From: a bacterium
Lineage (GTDB): Bacteria > Patescibacteriota > Minisyncoccia > 1-14-0-10-42-19
Length of the DNA stretch: 37,117 nucleotides
Assembly (NCBI GenBank): GCA_030690215.1
Contig: JAUYHD010000033.1
Location: 1-37,117, forward strand
Reading direction: 5' to 3'
Shown piece after piece: positions 15,706 through 22,414 of the stretch. Made by a program: the position numbers and the translations under genes. Numbering within the stretch: position 1 is the stretch's first letter; each line of letters opens with the position of its first letter. The notes beneath the pieces were generated by a model. The model ran no database searches. It was not told where the DNA came from and worked only from the letters and a program-made list of their open reading frames with translations.

Positions 15706-15726
15706 AACAGCCCCCGCGGGGCTGTT
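15706..15726 (-). terminator. Terminator of the 276-residue secreted protein gene
   Basis: AACAGCCCC-CGC-GGGGCTGTT, nine perfect pairs, followed on the minus strand by a short T-run. It lies between the secreted-protein stop at 15760 and the beta-helix gene. Confidence 0.75.
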
Positions 15727-15759
15727 GTGTTCAAGACGAACTCCTTCTTTCTATAAAAA

Positions 15760-16590
15760 TTATTTCAAATTTCTAATGGCGTTCATCGCAACATCGTGTT
15801 TTGTTTTTAGTACGTTGCTTATCGTTTGGAACAAACGCGCTTGCGCCTGGACAGCATGTTGGAATCGTTCCCCCTCAAGAGACGAAAGGCCCGAATCAAT
15901 GTCGGTCGTAAGAACACTCCCACTCACCGCATCAGGAATACGGTAGAAAAAGCTATACCACGGGAATTTTATTTTCACGCGTCCCTCTGGATCGCGAGCA
16001 CCCGCATTACCCACCGAAATATCTGCTTTAATGTTTTTTTCAAAAATACCAAATAATTTTGCGGGTATGCGATATGTGATCTGCACACCCTCTTCGCCTA
16101 TCGCTACATCTTCCATGTTTTCATCCTCCACCAAAATCCCCTTCGCAAAGTTTTCCAGATCCTGGCCTGATTGAAGTTCCGCGTGCGTCTTTACCGTACC
16201 CAAAAATTCCTCTTTCTTTTCGGGATCCCATCCGCGCACTTCAACCGCTTTTGCGGAAACCGAAGATCCGCCTTTCTTTATAAAATCAAAATCCGATTCA
16301 TTGTTTTGGAATATATAAGAATCTTCCGTTTCGTTTTCCATTGAGCCGGCCCTATCGGTATCCAACATCATGCTGCTCCCGTCTTCAACCTCAAAGATAT
16401 GCATGTCTTCTCCGTCCGCATCTTTATTCACGCCCTTCTGCGTGACTCCGTCATCGGAAGAACGCCCTTCATCCGTAAAAGGAGCCCCAAATACGCTCGG
16501 ATCAACTTCTTCAATTGTCTGAGCGTACACACTGCCGGCAACAAATAAAAACAAAAATGCGAAAATAAAAATGAAAATTTTTGTGTGCAT
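15760..16590 (-). CDS. Secreted protein of unknown function
   Basis: 276 residues. Signal peptide to about 23 (VAGSVYAQ). An acidic, low-complexity stretch follows (DADGEDMHIFEVEDG, about 58-72), then a conserved-looking segment KAVEVRGWDPEKKEEFLGTVKTHAE, VQITYRIPAKLFGIFEKNI and RVKIKFPWYSFFYRIPD, ending in a helix (QAQARLFQTISNVLKTKHDVAMNAI). The VEVRGWDPEKKEEFL motif is one I associate with exported CPR proteins, but the function is not known to me. Monocistronic with a terminator downstream. Confidence 0.6.
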   Translation of the reverse strand: MHTKIFIFIFAFLFLFVAGSVYAQTIEEVDPSVFGAPFTDEGRSSDDGVTQKGVNKDADGEDMHIFEVEDGSSMMLDTDRAGSMENETEDSYIFQNNESDFDFIKKGGSSVSAKAVEVRGWDPEKKEEFLGTVKTHAELQSGQDLENFAKGILVEDENMEDVAIGEEGVQITYRIPAKLFGIFEKNIKADISVGNAGARDPEGRVKIKFPWYSFFYRIPDAVSGSVLTTDIDSGLSSLEGERFQHAVQAQARLFQTISNVLKTKHDVAMNAIRNLK

Positions 16591-16636
16591 AGTATGTTAA
16601 AAATTAATAATTATTCTTTTCTTTCATAAAAATCGC

Positions 16637-17227
16637 TTATTCAAACAAAATAGGGATTTCAAGCGCATCGTCAAATTGCGGAAGGCCTGACGGATTGTCT
16701 TTCTGTAAAATAAGCGATCCGCGCTTCATAAAATCAGGAACATTACCGGTGTCATCATATGGTTTTTCAAATTCCAACGCCCCCACAAACGGAACAAAAT
16801 TTTCGGTCATCCATTCATCCTGCGCTTGCGCGTAGTGCTGGGCAATTATCCTGCCGTCCCAATCCACAAGAATAATAGGAAACGATGCTTCAAAATACCA
16901 TGTACCACGCGCTTCTCCGGTAATGGTAAGAGGACTTGTGATAACTTGATTTGGTCGCGGGGAATCTAGACGAATAATATCTACCTTTTCGAGTTCATTG
17001 CCAATATGCTCGCTAAACGTGTTCCCTTTGTCGTCTCTGCATTGACGCGGATAACTTTCCATAACGACAAAGCCGGCATCAACGCAATTTTCAAATGTTT
17101 CTATGCGCGTATCCTTTTTTTCTTCAAAAAGCTTTGTTGCGCGCTCAAAACCAATATCGTAGCCGAAATAATATCCTACGAAAACAGCACCAGCTATAAT
17201 AAGTATGAATATAAAAGCTTTTCTCAT
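16637..17227 (-). CDS. Membrane-anchored Gmad2-domain protein
   Basis: Start at the ATG at 17227 (MRKAFIF, 196 residues); the longer ORF merely reads through a terminator and the 133-bp repeat. An N-terminal span (about 4-23) is followed by a short Cys-containing segment (ENCVDAGFVVMESYPRQCRDD) and then an immunoglobulin-like Gmad2 domain at about 84-196: IIRLDSPRPNQVITSPLTITG, ARGTWYFEASFPIILVDWDG, GSLILQKDNPSGLPQ, ALEIPILF. Gmad2 domains are extracytoplasmic and were described with spore-germination-type lipoproteins; in CPR they are common single-domain surface proteins of unknown binding partner. Confidence 0.85.
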   Translation of the reverse strand: MRKAFIFILIIAGAVFVGYYFGYDIGFERATKLFEEKKDTRIETFENCVDAGFVVMESYPRQCRDDKGNTFSEHIGNELEKVDIIRLDSPRPNQVITSPLTITGEARGTWYFEASFPIILVDWDGRIIAQHYAQAQDEWMTENFVPFVGALEFEKPYDDTGNVPDFMKRGSLILQKDNPSGLPQFDDALEIPILFE

Positions 17228-17254
17228 ATGGAAAATATAGCACACACATAATAA

Positions 17255-17280
17255 AAAAACGAGGCGGATACCTCGTTTTT
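17255..17280. terminator. Bidirectional terminator
   Basis: AAAAACGAGG-CGGATA-CCTCGTTTTT, a textbook intrinsic terminator both ways. On the minus strand it ends the transcript that carries the 95-residue gene and repeat copy B. Confidence 0.88.
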
Positions 17281-17282
17281 GC

Positions 17283-17415
17283 CCCGCACCAGAAAGCCCC
17301 GAGCGTAAGCTCAAGGGATGAATGGTATAAAACAAGCTTTCGGTGCGGGATTTCGCGCAACGAAAGTTCGAAAGGGCTGATACCCCGAGTGTAAGCTCGG
17401 GGAGCGCTTCACATT
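17283..17415 (-). repeat. 133-bp structured interspersed repeat, copy B
   Basis: Matches copy A (4458-4591) end to end. Its hairpins are better preserved: CCCGCACC-A-GAAAGC pairs with GCTTTC-GGTGCGGG, and near the end CCCCGAG-TGTAAG-CTCGGGG forms a 7-bp stem. Like copy A it follows directly on a minus-strand gene's stop codon (here within six bases) and is followed by a terminator, so it is transcribed as 3' UTR. Confidence 0.85.
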
Positions 17416-17420
17416 TTTTA

Positions 17421-17708
17421 TTAACCGTCAGAGTCTCCTCCGGTCGCGTCTTCTTCTTGAGAACAGGTGCATTGAGTAGCAGGAAGCGGTTTTTTATGCT
17501 TTTCCAACATGTTGTTGGGCAATGTCCTTATGTAACCGCGGTGGCGCAAGTCATGAATATGCTCAAGAATAATTGGCAGCGCGTATCCTTCGCGTCGCAC
17601 GCGCGCAAGCAATATATCCTTGTCTATGACGCCGTCTTTGGCATCTCCAAACGCGTTCATTATTTCGGTCTCCACTCCTTTAAGCGGGGGTATCGGATGC
17701 TCTGCCAT
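17421..17708 (-). CDS. Small protein of unknown function, possible winged-helix fold
   Basis: 95 residues with a good ribosome site (AGGAGGGCTGT-ATG). The helical pattern ETEIMNAFGD, DKDILLARVRREGYALPIILEHIHDLRHRGYI resembles a winged helix (helix, helix, wing with RHRGYIRTLP). The C-terminus has two Cys (CTCSQEE) and an acidic Gly tail. I do not recognise the family. Its 3' UTR is repeat copy B. Confidence 0.6.
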   Translation of the reverse strand: MAEHPIPPLKGVETEIMNAFGDAKDGVIDKDILLARVRREGYALPIILEHIHDLRHRGYIRTLPNNMLEKHKKPLPATQCTCSQEEDATGGDSDG

Positions 17709-17779
17709 ACAGCCCTCCTATTTTTTTAAAATATGGTTCTCAAAATCTATCTTCTAAAAAAGCATATGGGAGCAGGAAA

Positions 17780-17919
17780 GTCAACCCCGTTAGAAGTCTG
17801 ACATATATAGCCACAAAGAACAAAGAAAGTTTTGTCTATGTATTGTGAAAATTGTCCCTTATGCGTAAAAGAAAAATTTGAACACAAATTTTTCTGTGCA
17901 GGACTTTTAACGGGGTCAA
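17780..17919. repeat. Inverted repeat pair flanking about 100 bp
   Basis: GTCAACCCCGTTAGAAGTC (17780-17798) is mirrored by GACTTTTAACGGGGTCAA (17902-17919), with one internal mismatch and one extra base. The enclosed bases hold most of the first half of the short Cys-rich ORF. It lies 45 bp before tRNA-Gln(CTG), in a 255-bp stretch with no long gene. Confidence 0.65.
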
Positions 17920-17978
17920 TCAAAATTGAAAAAGGGAAATTTTTAGGGTATTGTAATTATACTTGCGGGATCATCTAG
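17838..17978 (+). CDS. Possible 46-residue Cys-rich protein ending inside tRNA-Gln
   Basis: Too short for the ORF track. Cys at 3, 6, 9, 20, 39 and 43 (MYCENCPLC, FFCAG, YCNYTC) are spaced like a small zinc or iron-sulfur protein. The TAG stop lies in the tRNA D loop (TGC GGG ATC ATC TAG). Against it: no clear ribosome site, an inverted-repeat arm runs through the frame, and the tRNA promoter overlaps its 3' half. It may be a shadow, but six Cys in 46 codons is striking. Confidence 0.35.
   Translation: MYCENCPLCVKEKFEHKFFCAGLLTGSIKIEKGKFLGYCNYTCGII
17926..17954 (+). promoter_or_regulatory. Sigma-70-type promoter of tRNA-Gln(CTG)
   Basis: TTGAAA, a 17-base spacer, then TATTGT; the tRNA begins nine bases after the -10 box. 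Confidence 0.6.
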
Positions 17979-18037
17979 TGGTAGGATGCGACTCTCTGGA
18001 AGTCGTCACCTTGGTTCGAATCCAAGTCCCGCAGCCA
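17964..18037 (+). tRNA. tRNA-Gln (anticodon CTG), CCA encoded
   Basis: Acceptor TGCGGGA pairs with TCCCGCA, followed by G73 and an encoded CCA. D arm ATC...GAT; anticodon stem CGACT/AGTCG with loop CTCTGGA, anticodon CTG; T arm CTTGG-TTCGAAT-CCAAG. The 3' half is overlapped on the other strand by the last ten codons of the serine recombinase, marking it as the attachment site. Confidence 0.93.
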
Positions 18038-19493
18038 GTAGAAAACTTAAGTCAGTTTTAGAAAAATTTTGGCGTGCGACGCAGAGCGTCGCCCATTGTT
18101 TTACGGGGGATTCTTCAACTTTTTTATTTCGCAAAGTCAGGTTCGAGCCGAAGATTTTTTGGAGGGAGATTTTTTTGGAGGGGAGGTCGTCTGTTTTTGC
18201 TATTTCGTCTAGTAAAGAAGCGTCTTTTATCCACTCTCGCATAGGTTCGAGCCACCGCGTTCCCCCTCTTTGCGACTTGGCGATAACCTCCTCGGCCGAC
18301 TTCTTTTCGGACATCAGCCCTCGCTTCTTGGCGAGGTACGTTTCTCGGTCTATGTCCTGCTCAATGTAGAGGTCGGTAACGACGTCTATCCTGCGTTTGA
18401 TGTCGGCAATTTTCTCTTGCAAACCACGGACGAAAGTATCCCTGGTGCGGGAGATGTTTTTCTCGTCCTCATCTATGCGTCTCGATAAATCTTGTGCCCA
18501 ATCCTCCGGCATTGTGTAATGCGTGAGGATTTCGGAAAGGTCGGCGGCAAGGACTTCCTCGCGGACGTAAGGTTGCGAGCAACCGCCTTTCTTCTTGGTA
18601 CAGCGATAGTAGGTATGACCTTTCTGCTTCTCGGCAGTTATGCCCATACCGCACTCTCCACAACGCAAAAGGCCGCAAAGGGCTTTCGGGTCTCTTCCGT
18701 TCTTGTGCGGGTGTCCGCGTCGGATAATGACGCCCTGCACTTTGTCGAAAAGTTGCTTGTCTACGAGCGGCGTGTGTTTGCCCTCGTACATCTCTTTGGC
18801 GTAGCGGAAGTGTCCGTAGTAAAAAGGATTGGTAAGAATAAACTTCGCTCGGTCTTTGTGTAGCCGATTGCCGTAAATACTCCTAACGCCGTTTTCAAAT
18901 AGATATTGAGAAATGTCTTCGAGGCGAGAGTTTCCCTGTGCGTATAGCTCAAAGGCGGCTCTGATAGTCTTGGACTTCTTCCTATCAACGACGATAGTTT
19001 TAGCTCGCACGTCGTTGAGATAGCCGACGGGAGCAGTACCGGGGAATTGTCCAAGCCGTGCCTTGTGGCGTAGCCCTCGGCTCGTATTGGAGCTTAGGTC
19101 GCGTATGAATTGGTTGGCCATACCGAACTCAACTGACATCATAAGTACGTTATCGTTTGAGAGATGACTTCGGTCGTGGGTTTGGATACGCTGAATTGTC
19201 CCCTGTTGGAGTAGCCAACTGATCTGTCCGCCGTCCACGGGATTGCGAGCCAAGCGATCTAGTTTCCAACAAATAATGCCCTGTGCCTCGCCCTGTTGTA
19301 TGCGATTTATCATTTCATTAAAGACAGGGCGACCGGGCATTTTTGCCGTCCGCTTCTCTATAAATTCGGCCGCAACTTCCAAGCCCTCGCTTTTCGCAAG
19401 CGAACGAAGCTCGCCTAGTTGGCCTTCGATGGAGAGAACTTGTTTGTCCTCGACATCGGTACTTTTTCGGGCGTAAAGAAAGTATTGGTGCAT
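18006..19493 (-). CDS. Large serine recombinase (integrase), 3' end inside tRNA-Gln
   Basis: 495 residues. Resolvase catalytic domain at about 3-145 with nucleophile S11 (YARKST) and the DRLAR motif (79-83); recombinase domain at about 155-260 (PVGYLND, AAFELYAQGNSRLEDISQYL); zinc ribbon at about 275-310 (CGLLRCGECGMGITAE, YYRC, C); then a coiled coil (IDEDEKNISRTRD, IADIKRRIDVVTDLY) typical of large serine integrases. It catalyses site-specific integration and excision of a mobile element. The last codons read LAAGLGFEPR-stop and are the complement of the tRNA T arm and acceptor: after integration the host tRNA supplies the C-terminus. Divergent from the Xre gene. Confidence 0.93.
   Translation of the reverse strand: MHQYFLYARKSTDVEDKQVLSIEGQLGELRSLAKSEGLEVAAEFIEKRTAKMPGRPVFNEMINRIQQGEAQGIICWKLDRLARNPVDGGQISWLLQQGTIQRIQTHDRSHLSNDNVLMMSVEFGMANQFIRDLSSNTSRGLRHKARLGQFPGTAPVGYLNDVRAKTIVVDRKKSKTIRAAFELYAQGNSRLEDISQYLFENGVRSIYGNRLHKDRAKFILTNPFYYGHFRYAKEMYEGKHTPLVDKQLFDKVQGVIIRRGHPHKNGRDPKALCGLLRCGECGMGITAEKQKGHTYYRCTKKKGGCSQPYVREEVLAADLSEILTHYTMPEDWAQDLSRRIDEDEKNISRTRDTFVRGLQEKIADIKRRIDVVTDLYIEQDIDRETYLAKKRGLMSEKKSAEEVIAKSQRGGTRWLEPMREWIKDASLLDEIAKTDDLPSKKISLQKIFGSNLTLRNKKVEESPVKQWATLCVARQNFSKTDLSFLLAAGLGFEPR
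18009..18037. other. Putative attachment site (tRNA-Gln 3' end)
   Basis: T arm, acceptor 3' strand and CCA of tRNA-Gln(CTG), which are also the final codons of the recombinase. I see no second copy of this sequence in the window, so the opposite att site is missing, lost, or shares only a very short core. Confidence 0.55.
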
Positions 19494-19538
19494 GGTTGTA
19501 TTGTATCACAATGGATAGCATAAAACACAACGGCACGC

Positions 19539-19552
19539 TATACTATCAATAA
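19539..19552 (+). promoter_or_regulatory. -10 box for leaderless expression of the Xre gene
   Basis: TATACT ends seven bases before the ATG at 19552, so transcription would begin at or next to the start codon. No ribosome site is present. Restriction-modification C-protein genes are often leaderless. The nearby ATAGC...GCTAT repeat could be the operator shared with the divergent recombinase gene. Confidence 0.5.
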
Positions 19553-19758
19553 TGAAAGACGAAGCACAAAAGTTAGGGAAAAACTTGAAAAGGATTAGAA
19601 CGGAGAAAGGCATTTCGCAGGGTGATATTGTTAAAGCTTCGGGGATAGATAAAGCGATGATTAGCAATATCGAAAACGGCAAGACGAATCCAACGCTTGC
19701 GACAATCACAAAATTGGCGAAAGCGATTGGGGTGTCTACTGACGAATTGTTGAAATAA
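19552..19758 (+). CDS. Xre-family HTH regulator (C-protein-like)
   Basis: 68 residues, almost entirely one HTH_3 domain: LGKNLKRIRTEKGISQGDIVKASGIDKAMISNIENGKTNPTLATITKLAKAIGVSTDELL. This is the size and layout of restriction-modification controller (C) proteins and phage repressors, which bind DNA as dimers and autoregulate. It is three bases ahead of the first methyltransferase, in one operon with two methyltransferases and a truncated fourth gene. The role as controller is inferred from context. Confidence 0.9.
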   Translation: MKDEAQKLGKNLKRIRTEKGISQGDIVKASGIDKAMISNIENGKTNPTLATITKLAKAIGVSTDELLK

Positions 19759-19761
19759 AAT

Positions 19762-20784
19762 ATGAGAAATTATTTCTATTACAAAGATAAAAAGCAGGTC
19801 GTACCTGTTTTGGACGAGGGAAAAAATAAGCAGGCAAAAAAGAAGCTTGCTCATATCCTTAAGGCCAAAAAGGAATTAATACCCGATCACTTCATCGAGC
19901 GGTGGTCAGAGGTTGCTTTGTATAATCCAAGTGGTGATGTTGAAAAAGCAAATGCGATTTTGATTAATGCGGAAGATGGTGCTTACGATCTGTCTAATCC
20001 GCTTAATGACATGACAGGAAAAGAGTGGGTGAAATTTAGTTGTAGCTGGTTTATTTTTAATGCTTTGCACAAAGATTTGAAAGAAGAGCGAGAAATATCT
20101 CCTAACACTCAGGATCATCCGGCGACATTTTCACCGACGATGATTGAGGGGTTTATAAACTTTTTTACCAAAAAGGGAGAGGCCGTGTTGGACCCGTTCT
20201 GTGGAATTGGAAGCACGATGGTTGCTTGCAAGCGAACCGGTAGAGTTGGGTATGGTATTGAGCTCAACAAAAAATATTACGATCTATCTCTCAAGAGGAC
20301 TCCGGAATTCAAAAAGACTATCTTTAATGAAAATGCGGCCAAAATTAAAAAATTAAATCTACCCAAAATTGCCTTTTCGATATCATCGCCTCCGTATTGG
20401 AATGTATTGAACAGAAGTACTAAAGATTTCAAAAAAGACAGGACTAAGGACGGCTTTGATGTTAATTATTCGGAAGCCGAAGAAGACTTAGGTAACATCG
20501 ATGACTACGATCTCTTTCTAGAGAAATTGGCGAATATATACTTCGATATTTTCGATCTGCTTAAAGACGGAGGCTACCTTGTGGTGATCGTGAAGAATAT
20601 CAAGAAGGAAGGTAAAATGTATCCATTGGCATGGGACTTAGCACAGCTTCTCTCAAAGAAGTACATGCTCAAGGATGAGAAGCTTTGGATACAGGATAAA
20701 GTCGGCCTAGCCCCGTACGGATACCCTTCAGCGTGGGCAAGCAATATTCTGCACCATTACTGCTTGGTTTTTCAAAAGAAATAA
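19762..20784 (+). CDS. DNA methyltransferase (N4-cytosine/N6-adenine type), first of a pair
   Basis: 340 residues. SAM-binding motif I is LDPFCGIGST (143-152) and the catalytic motif IV is SPPYW (209-213). HPATFSPTMIEGFINFF, before motif I, is motif X. Ser-Pro-Pro-Tyr is most common in N4-cytosine methylases but also occurs in N6-adenine ones. The N-terminal 100 residues (ERWSEVALYNPSGD, EWVKFSCSWFIFNAL) probably form the target-recognition part. One base separates its stop from the next methyltransferase's ATG. It would protect host sites from a partner nuclease and could mark the element's own DNA. Confidence 0.9.
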   Translation: MRNYFYYKDKKQVVPVLDEGKNKQAKKKLAHILKAKKELIPDHFIERWSEVALYNPSGDVEKANAILINAEDGAYDLSNPLNDMTGKEWVKFSCSWFIFNALHKDLKEEREISPNTQDHPATFSPTMIEGFINFFTKKGEAVLDPFCGIGSTMVACKRTGRVGYGIELNKKYYDLSLKRTPEFKKTIFNENAAKIKKLNLPKIAFSISSPPYWNVLNRSTKDFKKDRTKDGFDVNYSEAEEDLGNIDDYDLFLEKLANIYFDIFDLLKDGGYLVVIVKNIKKEGKMYPLAWDLAQLLSKKYMLKDEKLWIQDKVGLAPYGYPSAWASNILHHYCLVFQKK

Positions 20785-20785
20785 T

Positions 20786-22414
20786 ATGTCTTTAACTATT
20801 TCACAAATTGTAAAAAATCTTGTTGATGTAAACGATATCAAGCATGATCGGCAGTATTCACGCGTCGCAAGACTTCACAAGTATTGGTCGAGAAAACCTT
20901 GGTTTGTTGTTGATCAATACATAGAGAAATACTCCAAAAAGAACCACGTCGTTTTAGACCCGTTTTGTGGTAGTGGGATTATAGGATTGCAGTCAGTCTT
21001 GGCCGATAGAAACTTCATCGGCTACGATCTGAATCCCTTCGCTGTGTTCTTGGCAAAAAACTCTATCGACGTCAGCTATGATCCGGTCTCTTTCGAGAAC
21101 GAATTCTTGGTAATTGAGCAGGCTGTCCGGGGGAAAATAATGCCTCTCTACACGACAAAAGACAAATATATTCTGTACACCATTCTTGGAAAGAAAAACA
21201 GTAAGGATTATAACGCCGTCATCGCCGACAGCAGTTTTCGTAATAAGCAAAAAGTTAGTCTCTCCCAAGAAGAGCTAGAGCCGACCGTAAAGTTTCCTAA
21301 AAGTTTAAAGTATCCGGATATGGACTTTCCGGAGAAATTCTATAAGGATCGTTTTTCTTATAAAGGCGTTAAGCGAGTGTCAGATATGTTCACAAAGAGG
21401 AACCTCTTTGCTTTGGCAACGCTTCATACCGCTATCAACAAACTGCCTCTAAAAAATAGGGATTTATTCATGCTTGCTTTTACGAACACCTTATTACATG
21501 TGAGCAAATTAAAAGCGGAGAATGTTCGTCCTCTCGGTGTAAATAACTTTTGGATTCCGGATGATTTTATTGAGGAGAATGTATGGTGGAGATTTGTTGA
21601 TCGAGTCGATAATGTAAAAATGGCAAAGGTGGTTATCTCAGAGAAAGCTTTACGCAATAAGGTCTCTAAGCCGGTATCAAAAATCTATAATAAGTCATCA
21701 CTGAAAATGACTGAGATAAAACCGTCCAGCGTGGACTACCTAATTACCGACCCTCCATACGGCGACACCATCCAATACTCCGAACTCTCTTATATCTGGA
21801 ATTGCTGGCTCGAAAAAGAGTTTGAGATTGAAAACGAAGTCATTATAAATCCCGTGCAAAAAAAGGGAGTGAACGAATACTACGACCAGCTCACCGCTTT
21901 TATTGGTGAAGCGAAAAGGGTTCTCAAAAAAGGTGCTTACTTCACGCTTGCTTTCCACAATAAAGATTTGAAAATTTGGATCAGTCTTGCGGAATTAATA
22001 AGAGATCACGGGATGGAGTTGGTAGACATATCCTCCTATGACACCTTTGGCAGTCCCTACAACAAAAACTGGGCTAAATTCTCGCCTAAGTCCGACTTCT
22101 ACGTGACCTTTGTAAATTCTCAAAAGAAAGCACCGGCGACGAATAAAAAAGCGATTTACCCCGACGAGATTGCGGATGAGATTGTCAAATGCCTTGGCAA
22201 GAATAATGGGAAACTCTTTAATTTGAATAAAGCGTATGATCTGTTTGTGGGCGTCGTTATAAGCAAGATTTTTGATGGGTCTCAAGTCACCGAGCATGAA
22301 CGATTGAGCATTGAGAACATCACGAATCTTTTTCAGGATATCCCTAAAGAGGAGAAGCGTGATCAGAAAAAGAAAGAAGTTCAGGCAAGTTTATTTAAGT
22401 TACAACACGTTTAA
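20786..22414 (+). CDS. DNA methyltransferase, second of a pair (DPPYGD type)
   Basis: 542 residues. RLHKYWSRKPWFVVDQYIE is followed by motif I VLDPFCGSG (56-64), GYDLNPFA (79-86) and, much later, motif IV DPPYGD (322-327), with FTLAFHNKD after it. About 230 residues between motifs I and IV form an inserted recognition domain. LHKYWSRKPW resembles the start of DUF1156-type methylases. A C-terminal extension (about 440-542) is helical and charged. It follows the first methyltransferase at one base and is followed at three bases by a truncated gene, probably the nuclease of the set. The pair may modify the two strands of an asymmetric site; this is inference. Confidence 0.9.
   Translation: MSLTISQIVKNLVDVNDIKHDRQYSRVARLHKYWSRKPWFVVDQYIEKYSKKNHVVLDPFCGSGIIGLQSVLADRNFIGYDLNPFAVFLAKNSIDVSYDPVSFENEFLVIEQAVRGKIMPLYTTKDKYILYTILGKKNSKDYNAVIADSSFRNKQKVSLSQEELEPTVKFPKSLKYPDMDFPEKFYKDRFSYKGVKRVSDMFTKRNLFALATLHTAINKLPLKNRDLFMLAFTNTLLHVSKLKAENVRPLGVNNFWIPDDFIEENVWWRFVDRVDNVKMAKVVISEKALRNKVSKPVSKIYNKSSLKMTEIKPSSVDYLITDPPYGDTIQYSELSYIWNCWLEKEFEIENEVIINPVQKKGVNEYYDQLTAFIGEAKRVLKKGAYFTLAFHNKDLKIWISLAELIRDHGMELVDISSYDTFGSPYNKNWAKFSPKSDFYVTFVNSQKKAPATNKKAIYPDEIADEIVKCLGKNNGKLFNLNKAYDLFVGVVISKIFDGSQVTEHERLSIENITNLFQDIPKEEKRDQKKKEVQASLFKLQHV

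Noticed and set aside
14601-15776. 391-residue plus-strand ORF
   Set aside because: It is the antisense of the beta-helix gene, which has a signal peptide, strong ribosome site and terminator.
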